From: Actinomadura atramentaria DSM 43919
GTDB taxonomy: Bacteria > Actinomycetota > Actinomycetes > Streptosporangiales > Streptosporangiaceae
NCBI RefSeq assembly: GCF_000381885.1
Contig: NZ_KB907220.1
Coordinates: 1-64,000, forward strand
Length of the DNA: 64,000 nt
Direction: 5' to 3'
Part shown: one piece after another, positions 7,103 to 16,635 of the stretch
How positions within the stretch are numbered: the first letter of the stretch is position 1
How the letters are laid out: the number at the start of each line of letters is the position of its first letter
Translations under genes and position numbers: made by a program
Notes under the pieces: model-generated
Databases searched by the model: none
What the model saw: only the letters and a program-made list of their open reading frames with translations
What the model was told of the DNA's origin: nothing

Positions 7103-9805
7103 TCAGCGGTGGTCGCTGCCGAGCGCCGCGCCCTTCGCCTCGATCGCGGCGCGGCCCGCCTCCAGCCGCGCCACCGGTACTCGGAACGGCGAGCAGGACA
7201 CGTAGTCCAGGCCGACCTCGTGGCAGAAGTGGACGGAGTCGGGGTCGCCGCCGTGCTCGCCGCAGATCCCGAGCTTGATGCCCGGCCGCGCCTTGCGGCC
7301 CTCCTCGGCGGCGATCCGCACCAGGCGGCCGACGCCGTCGCGGTCCAGCGTCTCGAACGGCGAGACGCCGAAGATGCCGAGGTCCAGGTAGCGCGAGAAG
7401 AACGCCGCCTCGACGTCGTCGCGGGAGAAGCCCCACGTCGTCTGCGTGAGGTCGTTGGTGCCGAACGAGAAGAACTCGGCGGCCTCCGCGATCTGCCCGG
7501 CGGTCAGCGCCGCCCGCGGCAGCTCGATCATCGTGCCGATCAGCGCCGGGACGTCCACGCCGGTCTCGGCCGCGACGTCCGCCAGGACCCGCTCGGCCTC
7601 CTCGCGGACGGCCTCCAGCTCCTGCACCGCGCCGACGAGCGGGATCATGATCTCCGGCCGGGGGTCGCCGCCCGCGCGGCGGCGGTCGGCGGCGGCCTCG
7701 GCGATGGCCCGCACCTGCATCGCGAAGAGGCCCGGAATCACCAAACCCAGCCGCACACCTCGCAAACCCAGCATAGGGTTCTGCTCGTGCAGGCGGTGGA
7801 CCGCTTCGAGGAGGCGGCGGTCCTTGGGGTCGGCGCCGTCGCCCGCCAGAGCCACCTTGACCGACAGCTCCGTCAGATCGGGGAGGAATTCGTGCAGCGG
7901 CGGGTCGATGAGCCGGATCGTGACCGGCAGCCCGTCCATCGCCTCGAAGATCCCGGTGAAGTCCGCGCGCTGCAGCGGCTCCAGGGCGTCCAGCGCGTCC
8001 TGCCGCGCCTGCGCGTCCTCGGCGAGGATGAGCTGCTCGACGAGCTGCCGCCGGTCGCCCAGGAACATGTGCTCGGTCCGGCACAGGCCGATGCCGCCCG
8101 CGCCGAACCGGCGGGCGCGCGCCGCGTCCTCGGGGTTGTCGGCGTTGGCGCGGACCGCCAGCCGCGCCGCCGCGTCGGCGTGCGCCATCAGCCGGTGGAC
8201 GGACTGCACCAGCTCGCCGCCGTCCGCGGGCGTCAGATCGCCCTCGAAGTACTGCACGACGGGCGAGTGCCGCACCGGTACCTCGCCGAGGTACACCTGG
8301 CCGCTGCTGCCGTCGATCGACACCACGTCGCCCTCGCGGACGACGACGCCGCCCGGCGCGGTGAAGGTCCCCGCGCGGACGTCCACGTCCAGCTCCTCCG
8401 CGCCGCACACGCACGTCTTGCCCATGCCGCGCGCCACGACGGCGGCGTGCGAGGTCTTGCCGCCGCGCGACGTCAGCACGCCGCGCGCCGCGACCATCCC
8501 GGCGAGGTCGTCGGGGTTGGTCTCGCGGCGGACGAGGATGACGTCCTCGCCCGCGGCGGCCAGCTCGACGGCCCGCGCCGAGGTGAACACCGCCTTGCCG
8601 ACGGCCGCGCCCGGCGAGGCGTTCATGCCGCGGGTGAGGCGGGTGACGCCGTCGAGGCGGTCCTCGTCGAACCGGGGGAACATGAGCTGGGCGAGCTGGT
8701 CGCCCGTGACGCGGTGCGCGGCCTCGTCGGCGTCGATCAGGCCCTGGTCCAGGAGCTGGCAGGCGATGCGGAACGCGGCGGCGGCGGTCCGCTTGCCCAC
8801 GCGGGTCTGGAGCATCCACAGCTTGCCGCGCTCGATCGTGAACTCGATGTCGCACATGTCGAGGTAGTGGTTCTCCAGCGTCTCCATGATCTGGAGGAGC
8901 TGGTCGTAGGACGCCTTGTCGATGCGCTCCAGCTCGGTGAGCGGCACCGTGTTGCGGATGCCCGCGACGACGTCCTCGCCCTGCGCGTTCTGCAGGTAGT
9001 CGCCGTAGATTCCCTGCTGGCCGGAGGCCGGGTCGCGGGTGAACGCCACACCGGTGCCCGAGTCCCGGCCGAGGTTGCCGAACACCATCGAGCAGATGTT
9101 CACGGCGGTGCCGAGGTCCACCGGGATGCGCTCCTGGCGTCGGTACAGGATGGCGCGCTCGGCGTTCCAGGAGTCGAAGACGGCCTTGACGGCGAGGTCC
9201 ATCTGCTCGCGCGGGTCGTCGGGGAACTCGCGGCCCGCCTTGGCGCGGACGATGTCCTTGAACGTTCCGACCAGGCCGCGCAGGTCGTCGGCGGTGAGGT
9301 CCGCGTCGTCGGCGGTGCCGCGGTCGCGCTTGGCGGCCTCGATCGCGTCCTCGAACAGCTCGCCGTCGATGTCCAGGACGGTCTTGCCGAACATCTGGAT
9401 CAGGCGGCGGTAGGAGTCCCACGCGAACCGCTCGTCGCCCGCCTGGGCCGCCAGGCCCTGGACGGACTCGTCGTTCAACCCGATGTTGAGGACGGTCTCC
9501 ATCATCCCCGGCATGCTGAACTTCGCGCCGGAGCGGACGCTGACCAGCAGCGGGTCTGCGGGGTCGCCGAGGCGCTTGCCCATCGCCGACTCCAGCGCCG
9601 CCAGGTGGTCGTCGACCTCGGCCGCGAGCCCGTCGGGAACGGTCCCGCCGCTCAGGTAGTGCCGGCACGCCTCCGTGGTGATCGTGAAACCGGGAGGCAC
9701 CGGCAGCCCGAGGTTGGTCATCTCGGCCAGGTTGGCGCCCTTGCCGCCCAGCAGATCCTTGAGGTCTTTGTTGCCCTCAGTGAAGTCGTACACGAACTTT
9801 GGCAC
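7103..9805 (-). CDS. ppdK: Pyruvate, phosphate dikinase
   Basis: 900 residues from GTG 9805, preceded by AAGGAG; the product begins VPKFVYDFTEG. The N-terminal ATP-grasp part has GGKGANLAEMTNLGLPVPPGF; the central swivelling domain carries GGKTSHAAVVARGMG with the phosphorylated His near residue 460; the C-terminal TIM barrel carries GLCRTEHMF, GTNDLTQTTWGFSRDD and CGEHGGDP with the catalytic Cys. It interconverts pyruvate, ATP and phosphate with PEP, AMP and pyrophosphate. Full length, with all active-site motifs intact. It shares a 299-bp divergent region with the GH15 gene containing a DasR-like site, which would tie it to PEP supply for sugar uptake. Confidence 0.97.
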   Translation of the reverse strand: MPKFVYDFTEGNKDLKDLLGGKGANLAEMTNLGLPVPPGFTITTEACRHYLSGGTVPDGLAAEVDDHLAALESAMGKRLGDPADPLLVSVRSGAKFSMPGMMETVLNIGLNDESVQGLAAQAGDERFAWDSYRRLIQMFGKTVLDIDGELFEDAIEAAKRDRGTADDADLTADDLRGLVGTFKDIVRAKAGREFPDDPREQMDLAVKAVFDSWNAERAILYRRQERIPVDLGTAVNICSMVFGNLGRDSGTGVAFTRDPASGQQGIYGDYLQNAQGEDVVAGIRNTVPLTELERIDKASYDQLLQIMETLENHYLDMCDIEFTIERGKLWMLQTRVGKRTAAAAFRIACQLLDQGLIDADEAAHRVTGDQLAQLMFPRFDEDRLDGVTRLTRGMNASPGAAVGKAVFTSARAVELAAAGEDVILVRRETNPDDLAGMVAARGVLTSRGGKTSHAAVVARGMGKTCVCGAEELDVDVRAGTFTAPGGVVVREGDVVSIDGSSGQVYLGEVPVRHSPVVQYFEGDLTPADGGELVQSVHRLMAHADAAARLAVRANADNPEDAARARRFGAGGIGLCRTEHMFLGDRRQLVEQLILAEDAQARQDALDALEPLQRADFTGIFEAMDGLPVTIRLIDPPLHEFLPDLTELSVKVALAGDGADPKDRRLLEAVHRLHEQNPMLGLRGVRLGLVIPGLFAMQVRAIAEAAADRRRAGGDPRPEIMIPLVGAVQELEAVREEAERVLADVAAETGVDVPALIGTMIELPRAALTAGQIAEAAEFFSFGTNDLTQTTWGFSRDDVEAAFFSRYLDLGIFGVSPFETLDRDGVGRLVRIAAEEGRKARPGIKLGICGEHGGDPDSVHFCHEVGLDYVSCSPFRVPVARLEAGRAAIEAKGAALGSDHR

Positions 9806-9984
9806 GGGGAGCTCCTTCTCGCTCCGATGACGACCAACGACAGGGGCCGGACGATCGCGCCCGCCGCCCCGCCTCGTCGCGGGGCGCCGCGGCCCGACGG
9901 CCCGGTGTCCTGTTGGCGGGGACTGTACCCGCGAATCGGGCACGTCCCCTCCGCCCCCCGCCCCAGGCAATATACGCCCAGGTC

Positions 9985-10011
9985 AGACCACTTGTAGTGG
10001 TCTATTCCAAT
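9985..10011. promoter_or_regulatory. DasR-like operator (dre) with an extra half-site
   Basis: Bases 9996-10011, AGTGGTCTATTCCAAT, match the DasR responsive element AGTGGTCTAGACCACT at 13 of 16 positions. Immediately upstream, AGACCACT (9985-9992) is an exact second half-site, giving a perfect 8-bp inverted repeat AGACCACT-TGT-AGTGGTCT. It lies in the ppdK/GH15 divergent gap. DasR is the GntR-type sensor of glucosamine-6-phosphate known from Streptomyces. Assignment is by consensus match only. Confidence 0.55.
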
Positions 10012-10104
10012 AGCCGCGGTCCGCGCGTGTACGGCGGAGATCACCCCGCTGTGGAACGTGCGCATCGCTATCGAGAGGGAATGATGAAACAAGGAGGTGA
10101 GGTT

Positions 10105-11991
10105 GTGAGGCCGATGGTCGCCGGTGGCCGGGCGGGTGATCCGTTCGCCCCGATCGCCGATTACGGGTTCCTGTCCGACTGCGAGACGACGGCCCTGGTC
10201 GCGCCGAGCGGGAACATCGAATGGATGTGCCTGCCGAAGATGGACTCGCCGAGCGTGTTCGGGTCGATCCTCGACCGCGACGCGGGCTACTTCCGGCTGG
10301 GTCCGGCCGGGGTCGAGGTGCCCGCCGCCCAGCGGTACATCCCGGGCACGATGGTGATGGAGACCACGTGGTGGCTGCACGGCGGGTGGGTCGTCGTGAC
10401 CGACGCCCTGCTGATGGGCCCGTGGCACCACGAGACGGAGAGATCCCACACCCATCGGCGCACGCCCACGGACTATGACGCCGATCACGTGCTGCTGCGC
10501 ATGATCCGGTGCGTGAACGGGCAGGCGCAGATCCGGCTCGACTGCATGCCGGTGTTCGACTACGGGCGCACGCCCGCCCAGTGGGAGCACACCGGGGCGG
10601 GTTATCACGAGGCCGTCGCGCGCGGCAACGGCGTCAACCTGCGGCTCAACACCGACCTGAACGTCGGGTTCGAGGGGTCGCTGGCGACGTCGCGGACGCT
10701 GCTCAAGCAGGGCGACGCGCGGTTCGTCGCGCTGTCGTGGAGCGAGCACGCGCCGCCCGCCGACTACGCCGAGGCGCACGAGCGCCTGGTGTGGACCGTC
10801 CACCACTGGCAGCACTGGCTGGACCGGGGGCACTTCCCCGACCACCCGTGGCGCAGCCACCTGCAGCGCAGCGCGCTCACGCTGAAGGGCCTGACGTTCG
10901 GGCCGTCCGGGGCGGTCGCGGCGGCGGCGACGACGTCGCTGCCCGAGACGCCCGGCGGGGACCGCAACTGGGACTACCGCTACACGTGGATCCGCGACTC
11001 CACGATGGCGCTGTGGGCGTTCTACACGCTCGGCTACGACTGGGAGGCCAACGACTTCTTCTACTTCATCACCGACGTCGCCGAGGCCGCCGAGGGCAAA
11101 CTGCAGATCATGTACGGGCTGGACGGCCGGGAGGAGCTGCCCGAGTCCACGCTCGACCACCTCAGCGGCTACGACAACGCCCGTCCCGTGCGCATCGGCA
11201 ACGAGGCGTACATGCAGGCGCAGCACGACGTGTGGGGGGCCATCATCGGCTCCATCTACATGTTCGTCCGCAAGCGGGACCGGCTCGACGACCGGCTGTG
11301 GAAGATCGTTGTGAAGCAGGTCGAGGACGCGCTGGCGAACTGGCGCAGCCCCGACTGCGGCATGTGGGAGGTGCGCGGCGACAAGCAGCACTTCACCTCG
11401 TCCAAGGTGTTCTGCTGGGTCGCGGCCGACCGCGGCGCGCGGCTGGCCCGCATCCGCGGCGACCACGCCCGCGCCGAGCGCTGGCAGCGCGCGGCCGACG
11501 AGATCCACGCCGACGTCCTGGAGCACGCGGTCGACGAGCGCGGCGTGTTCGTGGCGCACTACGGCGCGGACACCCTCGACGCGTCGGCGCTGCTGATCCC
11601 GCTGCTGGGCTTCCTGCCCGCCGACGACAAGCGCGTCCGCGAGACGGTCCTGGCCATCGCCGACGAGCTGTCGGAGGACGACCTGGTCCTGCGCTACGAC
11701 CCCGCCGAGACCGACGACGGGTTCGAGTCGGAGGAGGGCACCTTCACCATCTGCTCGTTCTGGATGGTGAGCACGCTCGTCATGATCGGCGAGCTGGAGC
11801 GGGCGCGGACGCTCTGCGAGAAGCTGCTGTCCTACGCCAGCCCGCTCCAGCTCTACGCCGAGGAGATCGACCCGCACACGGGCCGCCACCTCGGCAACTT
11901 CCCGCAGGCGTTCACGCATCTGGCCCTCATCAACGCGGTGATGCAGGTCATCCGCGCCGAGGAGGAGGAGCGCCGGCCCGGCCTGATGTAG
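10105..11991 (+). CDS. Glycoside hydrolase family 15 protein (trehalase/glucoamylase-like)
   Basis: 628 residues from GTG 10105, which follows an excellent AAGGAGGTGAGG. The product starts VRPMVAGGRAGDPFAPIADYGFLSD and has the N-terminal beta domain, then the (alpha/alpha)6 barrel with DRNWDYRYTWIRDS at about 288 (first catalytic region), YMQAQHDVWG, MWEVRGDKQHFTSSKVFCWVA, and DGFESEEGTFTICSFWMV near 540 carrying the second catalytic Glu. The closest known relatives are the mycobacterial and streptomycete GH15 trehalases and related glucoamylase-like proteins. No signal peptide, so it is cytoplasmic. Substrate (trehalose or alpha-glucan) cannot be decided here. Confidence 0.92.
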   Translation: MRPMVAGGRAGDPFAPIADYGFLSDCETTALVAPSGNIEWMCLPKMDSPSVFGSILDRDAGYFRLGPAGVEVPAAQRYIPGTMVMETTWWLHGGWVVVTDALLMGPWHHETERSHTHRRTPTDYDADHVLLRMIRCVNGQAQIRLDCMPVFDYGRTPAQWEHTGAGYHEAVARGNGVNLRLNTDLNVGFEGSLATSRTLLKQGDARFVALSWSEHAPPADYAEAHERLVWTVHHWQHWLDRGHFPDHPWRSHLQRSALTLKGLTFGPSGAVAAAATTSLPETPGGDRNWDYRYTWIRDSTMALWAFYTLGYDWEANDFFYFITDVAEAAEGKLQIMYGLDGREELPESTLDHLSGYDNARPVRIGNEAYMQAQHDVWGAIIGSIYMFVRKRDRLDDRLWKIVVKQVEDALANWRSPDCGMWEVRGDKQHFTSSKVFCWVAADRGARLARIRGDHARAERWQRAADEIHADVLEHAVDERGVFVAHYGADTLDASALLIPLLGFLPADDKRVRETVLAIADELSEDDLVLRYDPAETDDGFESEEGTFTICSFWMVSTLVMIGELERARTLCEKLLSYASPLQLYAEEIDPHTGRHLGNFPQAFTHLALINAVMQVIRAEEEERRPGLM

Positions 11992-12046
11992 CGCCGGGCG
12001 CGCACCGGGCGGCCACCACCCCGTACGCCGCCCGGCCCGAGACGAA

Positions 12047-12088
12047 GCGCTGGGGCTTCCTTCCACGAGAGCCCCGAAGCCTCAGCGC
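12047..12088. terminator. Bidirectional stem-loop between GH15 and secDF
   Basis: GCGCTGGGGCTTC (12047-12059) pairs with GAAGCCTCAGCGC (12076-12088), 13 bp with one G-U, between two convergent genes and ending next to the secDF stop. Confidence 0.7.
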
Positions 12089-12089
12089 C

Positions 12090-14372
12090 CTACACGACCG
12101 CGCCGGAGTCGCGCGGGTCGCGGCGCGCCGGACGCGGCCGGGACCTGTCCGGCGGCGGTCCCGCGAACCGCTCCAGCTCGACGGCCACCGGCACGGCCAG
12201 CAGCACGCTGGACGCGGTGCCCGCGGCGATGCCGATGAGCAGCGCCACCGCGAAGTCGGTGAGCGAGTCGCCGCCGAACAGCGCTAGGGCCGCCAGCACG
12301 AACACCGCGCCCATCCCCGTGTTGACCGTCCGGGGGACGGTCCGCAGGATCGCCCGGCCCGCGACGCGCCCGACGGGTTCCCTCGGTTTCGCCGTCCACA
12401 GGTCGCGGAGCCGGTCGAACAGGACCACCGAGTCGTTCACCGAGTAGCCGACGACGGTCAGCAGCGCCGCGAGGAACACGCCGTCGACCGGCCTGCCGAG
12501 CCACGCGAACGCGCCGACGACGAGCAGCGCGTCGGTGAGCAGCGCGACGACCGTGCCGGTCGCGAACGTCCACCGGAACCGGACCGCCAGGTAGGCGAGC
12601 TGGGCGAGCAGCGCGAGGCCGAGCGCGAGCAGCGCCTTGGCGCGCAGCTCCTTGCCGAGGCTGGGGCCGATCAGTTCGTCCCGGCGCTTGGTGGTCTCGC
12701 CGCCGCGTTCGGCGAGGGCGTCGCGGACGCGGCGCTCCTGCGCGTCGTCCAGCTTCCCGGTGCGGACGGACACGCCGTCGCCGCCGGACGTCTGCACGAC
12801 GGCGCGCGGGAAGCCCGCCGCCGCGACGGCCGCGCGGGCGTCGTCCACCGGGACGGGCCGCGCGGTCGTGTACTCGACGAGCCGCCCACCGGTGAACTCG
12901 ACGCCGAGGTTCAGGCCCCGGACGGCGATGCCCGTCCCGGCGAGGACGGCCGCGAGGACGCACAGCGCGATCGACGCCCGGCCCCACCGCGCGACGTCCG
13001 GCCGCATCCGGTCGAGCCGGGCGCGCAGCCGGCCGCTGCCCGCGATGCCGGTGAGCGCGGGGCGGCGCGCGGCGAACCGGCGCGGCACGATCAGGTCGGC
13101 CAGCAGCCGCCCGACGACCATCGCCGAGACCAGCGAGCACACGACGCCGAGAACGAGCGTCACCCCGAAGCCCCGCACCGGCCCGGACGCCAGCACGAAC
13201 AGCAGCGCGGCGGCCAGCACCGTCGTCGCCGCCGAGTCCGCGACGGCCGACCAGGCCCGGTCGAAGCCGGTCGCCAGCGCCCGGCCGGGGCCGCGCCGGG
13301 GCCGGCCGGCGTACTCCTCCCTGGCCCGCTCGAATGCCAGGACGTTCGCGTCCACCGCCATCCCGACCGCCAGGACGAACCCGGCCAGACCGGGCAGGGT
13401 GAGCGTCGCCCCGACCGCGACCAGCGCGCCGTAGGAGATCAGCGCGTAGGCGGCCAGCGCGACCGTCGCGAGCAGCCCGGCGAGGCGGTAGACGGCGATG
13501 ATGAACAACCCCGTCAGCGCGATCCCGGCCAGCGCGGCGCGGGCGCTGGCGTCGATCGCGGCCGCACCGAGCGTCGGGCCGACGATCCGCTGCTCCACGA
13601 TCTCGACGGGCACCGGCAGCGACCCGCCCTGCACGAGCGCCGCCAGCTCCTTGGCGCGCTCGGGCGAGAAGTCGCCGGTGATCTGCGTGCTGCCGCCCGT
13701 GATGCCCGTCCCGCAGGGGACGTCGGGGACGACGGCCGGGGACGAGATCACCCGGTCGTCCAGGACGATCGCCAGGCGGCGCTCGTCGCCCGCCGCGCAG
13801 GCGGCGCGCGCGGTGGCCTTCTCCCAGGCGGCCTTGCCCGCGCCGCGGAACTTGACGGCGACGTGCCAGGCCGCGCCGGACTCGGGGTCGAACCCGGCGC
13901 CGGCCGAGCCGACGCCGTCGCCCGTCAGGACGGCCGGGCCGAGGAGCAGCGGGGTGCCGTCCTCGTCGGGGAGCCGCCGCTCGTCCTTGCCCGGCTCCGC
14001 TCCGACGTCGGCGCGGACGTGGTGGACGGTGAGCTGCGCCGTGCGCCCGAGGACGGCGGCCGCGCCGGACGGGTCGCGCACGTCGGGCAGCTCGACGATG
14101 ATCCGGCGCGCGCCGGAGCGGGTCAGGGACGCCTCGGCGACGCCGAGCGCGTCCACCCGGCGGCCCAGCACCTCGGCGGCGCGGTCGGCGGCGGCCGCGT
14201 CGGCGCGCGCGTTCGGCGCGTCCTTGGCCTCCAGCACGATCTGGCTGCCGCCGCGCAGGTCGAGGCCGAGTTTGGCGGGTCTGGTGAGGGCGAACGTCAG
14301 CGATGCGGCGAGCACGGCGGCGGCCAGCACCGCTCGCACCAGCACGGGTCGCACCAGGACGGCGCGAGACAT
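12090..14372 (-). CDS. secDF: Fused protein translocase subunit SecDF
   Basis: 760 residues from ATG 14372, with GGAGG seven bases upstream. The SecD half comes first: one N-terminal helix, GLDLRGGSQIVLEA at about 30, the P1 periplasmic domain, and the membrane block with GMAVDANVLAFERAREE near 345. The SecF half follows: LNLGVEFTGGRLVEYTTA near 490 and VVGYSVNDSVVLFDRLRDLW near 640. SecDF is a proton-driven RND-type motor that assists late steps of Sec export. Most actinobacteria carry separate secD and secF in the ruv/apt region, so this fused copy is probably an accessory paralogue. The gene just upstream encodes a small putative secreted protein. Confidence 0.92.
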   Translation of the reverse strand: MSRAVLVRPVLVRAVLAAAVLAASLTFALTRPAKLGLDLRGGSQIVLEAKDAPNARADAAAADRAAEVLGRRVDALGVAEASLTRSGARRIIVELPDVRDPSGAAAVLGRTAQLTVHHVRADVGAEPGKDERRLPDEDGTPLLLGPAVLTGDGVGSAGAGFDPESGAAWHVAVKFRGAGKAAWEKATARAACAAGDERRLAIVLDDRVISSPAVVPDVPCGTGITGGSTQITGDFSPERAKELAALVQGGSLPVPVEIVEQRIVGPTLGAAAIDASARAALAGIALTGLFIIAVYRLAGLLATVALAAYALISYGALVAVGATLTLPGLAGFVLAVGMAVDANVLAFERAREEYAGRPRRGPGRALATGFDRAWSAVADSAATTVLAAALLFVLASGPVRGFGVTLVLGVVCSLVSAMVVGRLLADLIVPRRFAARRPALTGIAGSGRLRARLDRMRPDVARWGRASIALCVLAAVLAGTGIAVRGLNLGVEFTGGRLVEYTTARPVPVDDARAAVAAAGFPRAVVQTSGGDGVSVRTGKLDDAQERRVRDALAERGGETTKRRDELIGPSLGKELRAKALLALGLALLAQLAYLAVRFRWTFATGTVVALLTDALLVVGAFAWLGRPVDGVFLAALLTVVGYSVNDSVVLFDRLRDLWTAKPREPVGRVAGRAILRTVPRTVNTGMGAVFVLAALALFGGDSLTDFAVALLIGIAAGTASSVLLAVPVAVELERFAGPPPDRSRPRPARRDPRDSGAVV

Positions 14373-14445
14373 GGGGATACCTCCACGGGGACGTCGGGGA
14401 ACGCCGGCGGGCGGGCCGAAAGCCCGGACGCCGGTCGGAAGACCG

Positions 14446-14991
14446 TCAGATTCCGGTGGAGGCGGGCGGCGCACGCCCGCGCGCGGCGGGCGCGGGCGCG
14501 TCGAACGGCGCGACGGCCCGCGGGCCGCGCCGCCGGAGACGAACGACGGGCGGCGGCGCGACCCCGCCGCCCGGCAGCACGGCCAACGGCACGGGCGCGG
14601 CCACGGCGCGCGACCCGGCGGCCGCGACGACCAGGTCACCGCTCGCGGGATGCCGCCCGCGCGGCTCACCGGCCTCGGCCGCCCGAGGCCGCCCCGGCGC
14701 CGCGACGCGCGCACTGTCCGGGACGGACGAGGGCGCGGCGAACGACGAGTCGGGCCGCGCGGCACCCGCCGACGACCGCGAATACGGGTCCGCAGACGGC
14801 GCCGCAGCCGCGAGACGCCGCGCGGGGGCGGCGGCGCGGGTGGTGGAGACGGGCGCGGCGGTGAGGTGGGCTGCGGAGAACGCGGCGGCGCGGGCCGTCG
14901 CGGGGTGCGCCGGACCGGCGAGGACGCCGAGCAGCGCCAGCGCCGCGAGAAGGACGCGGGCGGGCGCGCGGAAGCGGGCGTCCGTGCTCAT
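14446..14991 (-). CDS. Small Ala/Pro-rich putative secreted protein
   Basis: 181 residues from ATG 14991 with GGGGAGG upstream. Residues about 8-34 read as a Sec signal peptide (RAPARVLLAALALLGVLAG..., cleavage likely near ATARA-A). The mature part is low-complexity, rich in Ala, Pro and Arg, and I recognise no domain. It sits 73 bp upstream of secDF on the same strand and is likely cotranscribed, suggesting a link to that translocase. Low complexity in this GC-rich DNA means a spurious frame is possible; the ribosome site and signal peptide argue for a real gene. Confidence 0.5.
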   Translation of the reverse strand: MSTDARFRAPARVLLAALALLGVLAGPAHPATARAAAFSAAHLTAAPVSTTRAAAPARRLAAAAPSADPYSRSSAGAARPDSSFAAPSSVPDSARVAAPGRPRAAEAGEPRGRHPASGDLVVAAAGSRAVAAPVPLAVLPGGGVAPPPVVRLRRRGPRAVAPFDAPAPAARGRAPPASTGI

Positions 14992-15026
14992 CGCCCGCCT
15001 CCCCTCACCGTTCCGGCATGTGCGAA

Positions 15027-15063
15027 GGCGGGCCGCCCCCGGTCACCCGGGGAGCGGCCCGCC
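15027..15063 (-). terminator. glyS terminator stem-loop
   Basis: GGCGGGCCGC (15027-15036) pairs with GCGGCCCGCC (15054-15063), extended inward by CCCCGG/CCGGGG around a single bulged A. It begins 21 bases past the glyS stop. Confidence 0.7.
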
Positions 15064-15083
15064 CGCGCGGACTCGCGGCGTCC

Positions 15084-16472
15084 CTAGCAGCCCACGAGCT
15101 GGGCGGCGAGGAACGACTCGACCTGCGCGATGGAGATGCGCTCCTGGCTCATCGTGTCGCGCTCGCGGATGGTGACGGTGTCGTCCTCCAGGGTGTCGAA
15201 GTCGACGGTGACGCAGAACGGCGTGCCGATCTCGTCCTGGCGGCGGTACCGGCGGCCGATGCCGCTGGCGTCGTCGAACTCGACGTTCCAGTTGCGGCGG
15301 AGCTGCGCGGCCAGGTCCCGCGCCTTGGGCGACAGGTCGGCGTTGCGCGACAGCGGCAGCACCGCGACCTTGACGGGCGCGAGCCGCCGGTCGAGCCGCA
15401 TGACGGTGCGCTTCTCCAGCTTGCCCTTGGCGTTGGGCGCCTCGTCCTCGGCGTAGGCGTCCATCATGAACGTCAGCGTGCAGCGGTCCACGCCCGCCGC
15501 GGGCTCGATGACGTACGGGGTGAACCGCTCGCCGGACTCCTGGTCGAAGAACGACAGGTCCACGCCGGACGCCTTCGCGTGCGTGGTGAGGTCGAAGTCG
15601 GTGCGGTTGGCGACGCCCTCCAGCTCGCCCCACTCGCTGCCGACGAAGTTGAAGCGGTACTCCACGTCGACCGTGCGCTTGGAGTAGTGCGACAGCTTCT
15701 CGGCGGGGTGCTCGTACAGCCGCAGGTTGTCCTTGGCGATGCCGAGGTCGAGGTACCACTGGAACCGCTCGTCGATCCAGTACTGGTGCCACTCCTCGTC
15801 CGAGCCCGGACGGACGAAGAACTCCATCTCCATCTGCTCGAACTCGCGGGTGCGGAAGATGAAGTTGCCCGGCGTGATCTCGTTGCGGAACGACTTGCCG
15901 ATCTGGCCGATGCCGAACGGGACCTTGCGGCGCGCGGACTGCTGCACGTTGAGGTAGTTGATGAAGATGCCCTGCGCGGTCTCCGGGCGCAGGTAGGCCA
16001 GGCCGGACTCGTCCTCGACGGGGCCGAGGTAGGTCTTCAGCAGGCCGTTGAACATGCGCGGCTCGGTGAACGAGCCCTTCACGCCGCAGTTCGGGCAGGT
16101 GATGTCGGCGAGGCCGTTCGCGGGCGGGCGGCCGTGCTTCTCCTCGTAGGACTCCTCGAGGTGGTCGGCCCGGAACCGCTTGTGGCAGGACTGGCACTCG
16201 GTCAGCGGGTCCACGAACGCGTTGACGTGGCCGCTGGCCTCCCACACCTCGCGGGCGAGGATGACGCAGGAGTCGAGGCCGACGATGTCCTCGCGGGCCT
16301 GCACCATCGACTTCCACCACTGGCGCTTGACGTTGTTCTTCAGCTCGACGCCGAGGGGGCCGTAGTCCCAGGAGGCGCGCAGCCCGCCGTAGATCTCACT
16401 CGACGGGTAGACCAGGCCCCGCCGTTTGGCGAGGTTGACGATCGCGTCCATCACGTCGGAACGGCGTGCCAT
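15084..16472 (-). CDS. glyS: Glycyl-tRNA synthetase (class II, homodimeric type)
   Basis: 462 residues from ATG 16472 (GGAGA upstream), beginning MARRSDVMDAIVNLAKRRG. It is a class II synthetase: GGLRASWDYGPLGVELKNN at about 28-46, motif 2 with IGKSFRNEITPGNFIFRTREF near 195, RPETAQGIFINYLN preceding it, and motif 3 region SGIGRRYRRQDEIGTPFCV near the end. A CxxC...CxxC insertion (CQSCHKRF, CPNCGVKGSF, residues about 88-135) is the zinc-ribbon element seen in bacterial/archaeal-type GlyRS of actinobacteria. It charges tRNA-Gly. The length fits the alpha2 type, not the alpha/beta type. Confidence 0.97.
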   Translation of the reverse strand: MARRSDVMDAIVNLAKRRGLVYPSSEIYGGLRASWDYGPLGVELKNNVKRQWWKSMVQAREDIVGLDSCVILAREVWEASGHVNAFVDPLTECQSCHKRFRADHLEESYEEKHGRPPANGLADITCPNCGVKGSFTEPRMFNGLLKTYLGPVEDESGLAYLRPETAQGIFINYLNVQQSARRKVPFGIGQIGKSFRNEITPGNFIFRTREFEQMEMEFFVRPGSDEEWHQYWIDERFQWYLDLGIAKDNLRLYEHPAEKLSHYSKRTVDVEYRFNFVGSEWGELEGVANRTDFDLTTHAKASGVDLSFFDQESGERFTPYVIEPAAGVDRCTLTFMMDAYAEDEAPNAKGKLEKRTVMRLDRRLAPVKVAVLPLSRNADLSPKARDLAAQLRRNWNVEFDDASGIGRRYRRQDEIGTPFCVTVDFDTLEDDTVTIRERDTMSQERISIAQVESFLAAQLVGC

Positions 16473-16635
16473 GAGCGGTTTCTCCATCCGGCTGGCGGTC
16501 GGCGGGGTCGATCGGCGGGCCCCGCGCGCGGCGCGGGGCGGGTTGCACCCCGGTGGCGGTCGGCCCGGACGCGGCCGTGCCAGCGCCCGGTGACCTTCCA
16601 CCCCAGCTTAGGGCACCCCGGACGGCCGTCGCTCC

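Noticed and set aside
6869..9997. 1042-codon plus-strand frame antisense to ppdK
   Set aside because: Low-complexity composition without motifs; ppdK is certain on the other strand.
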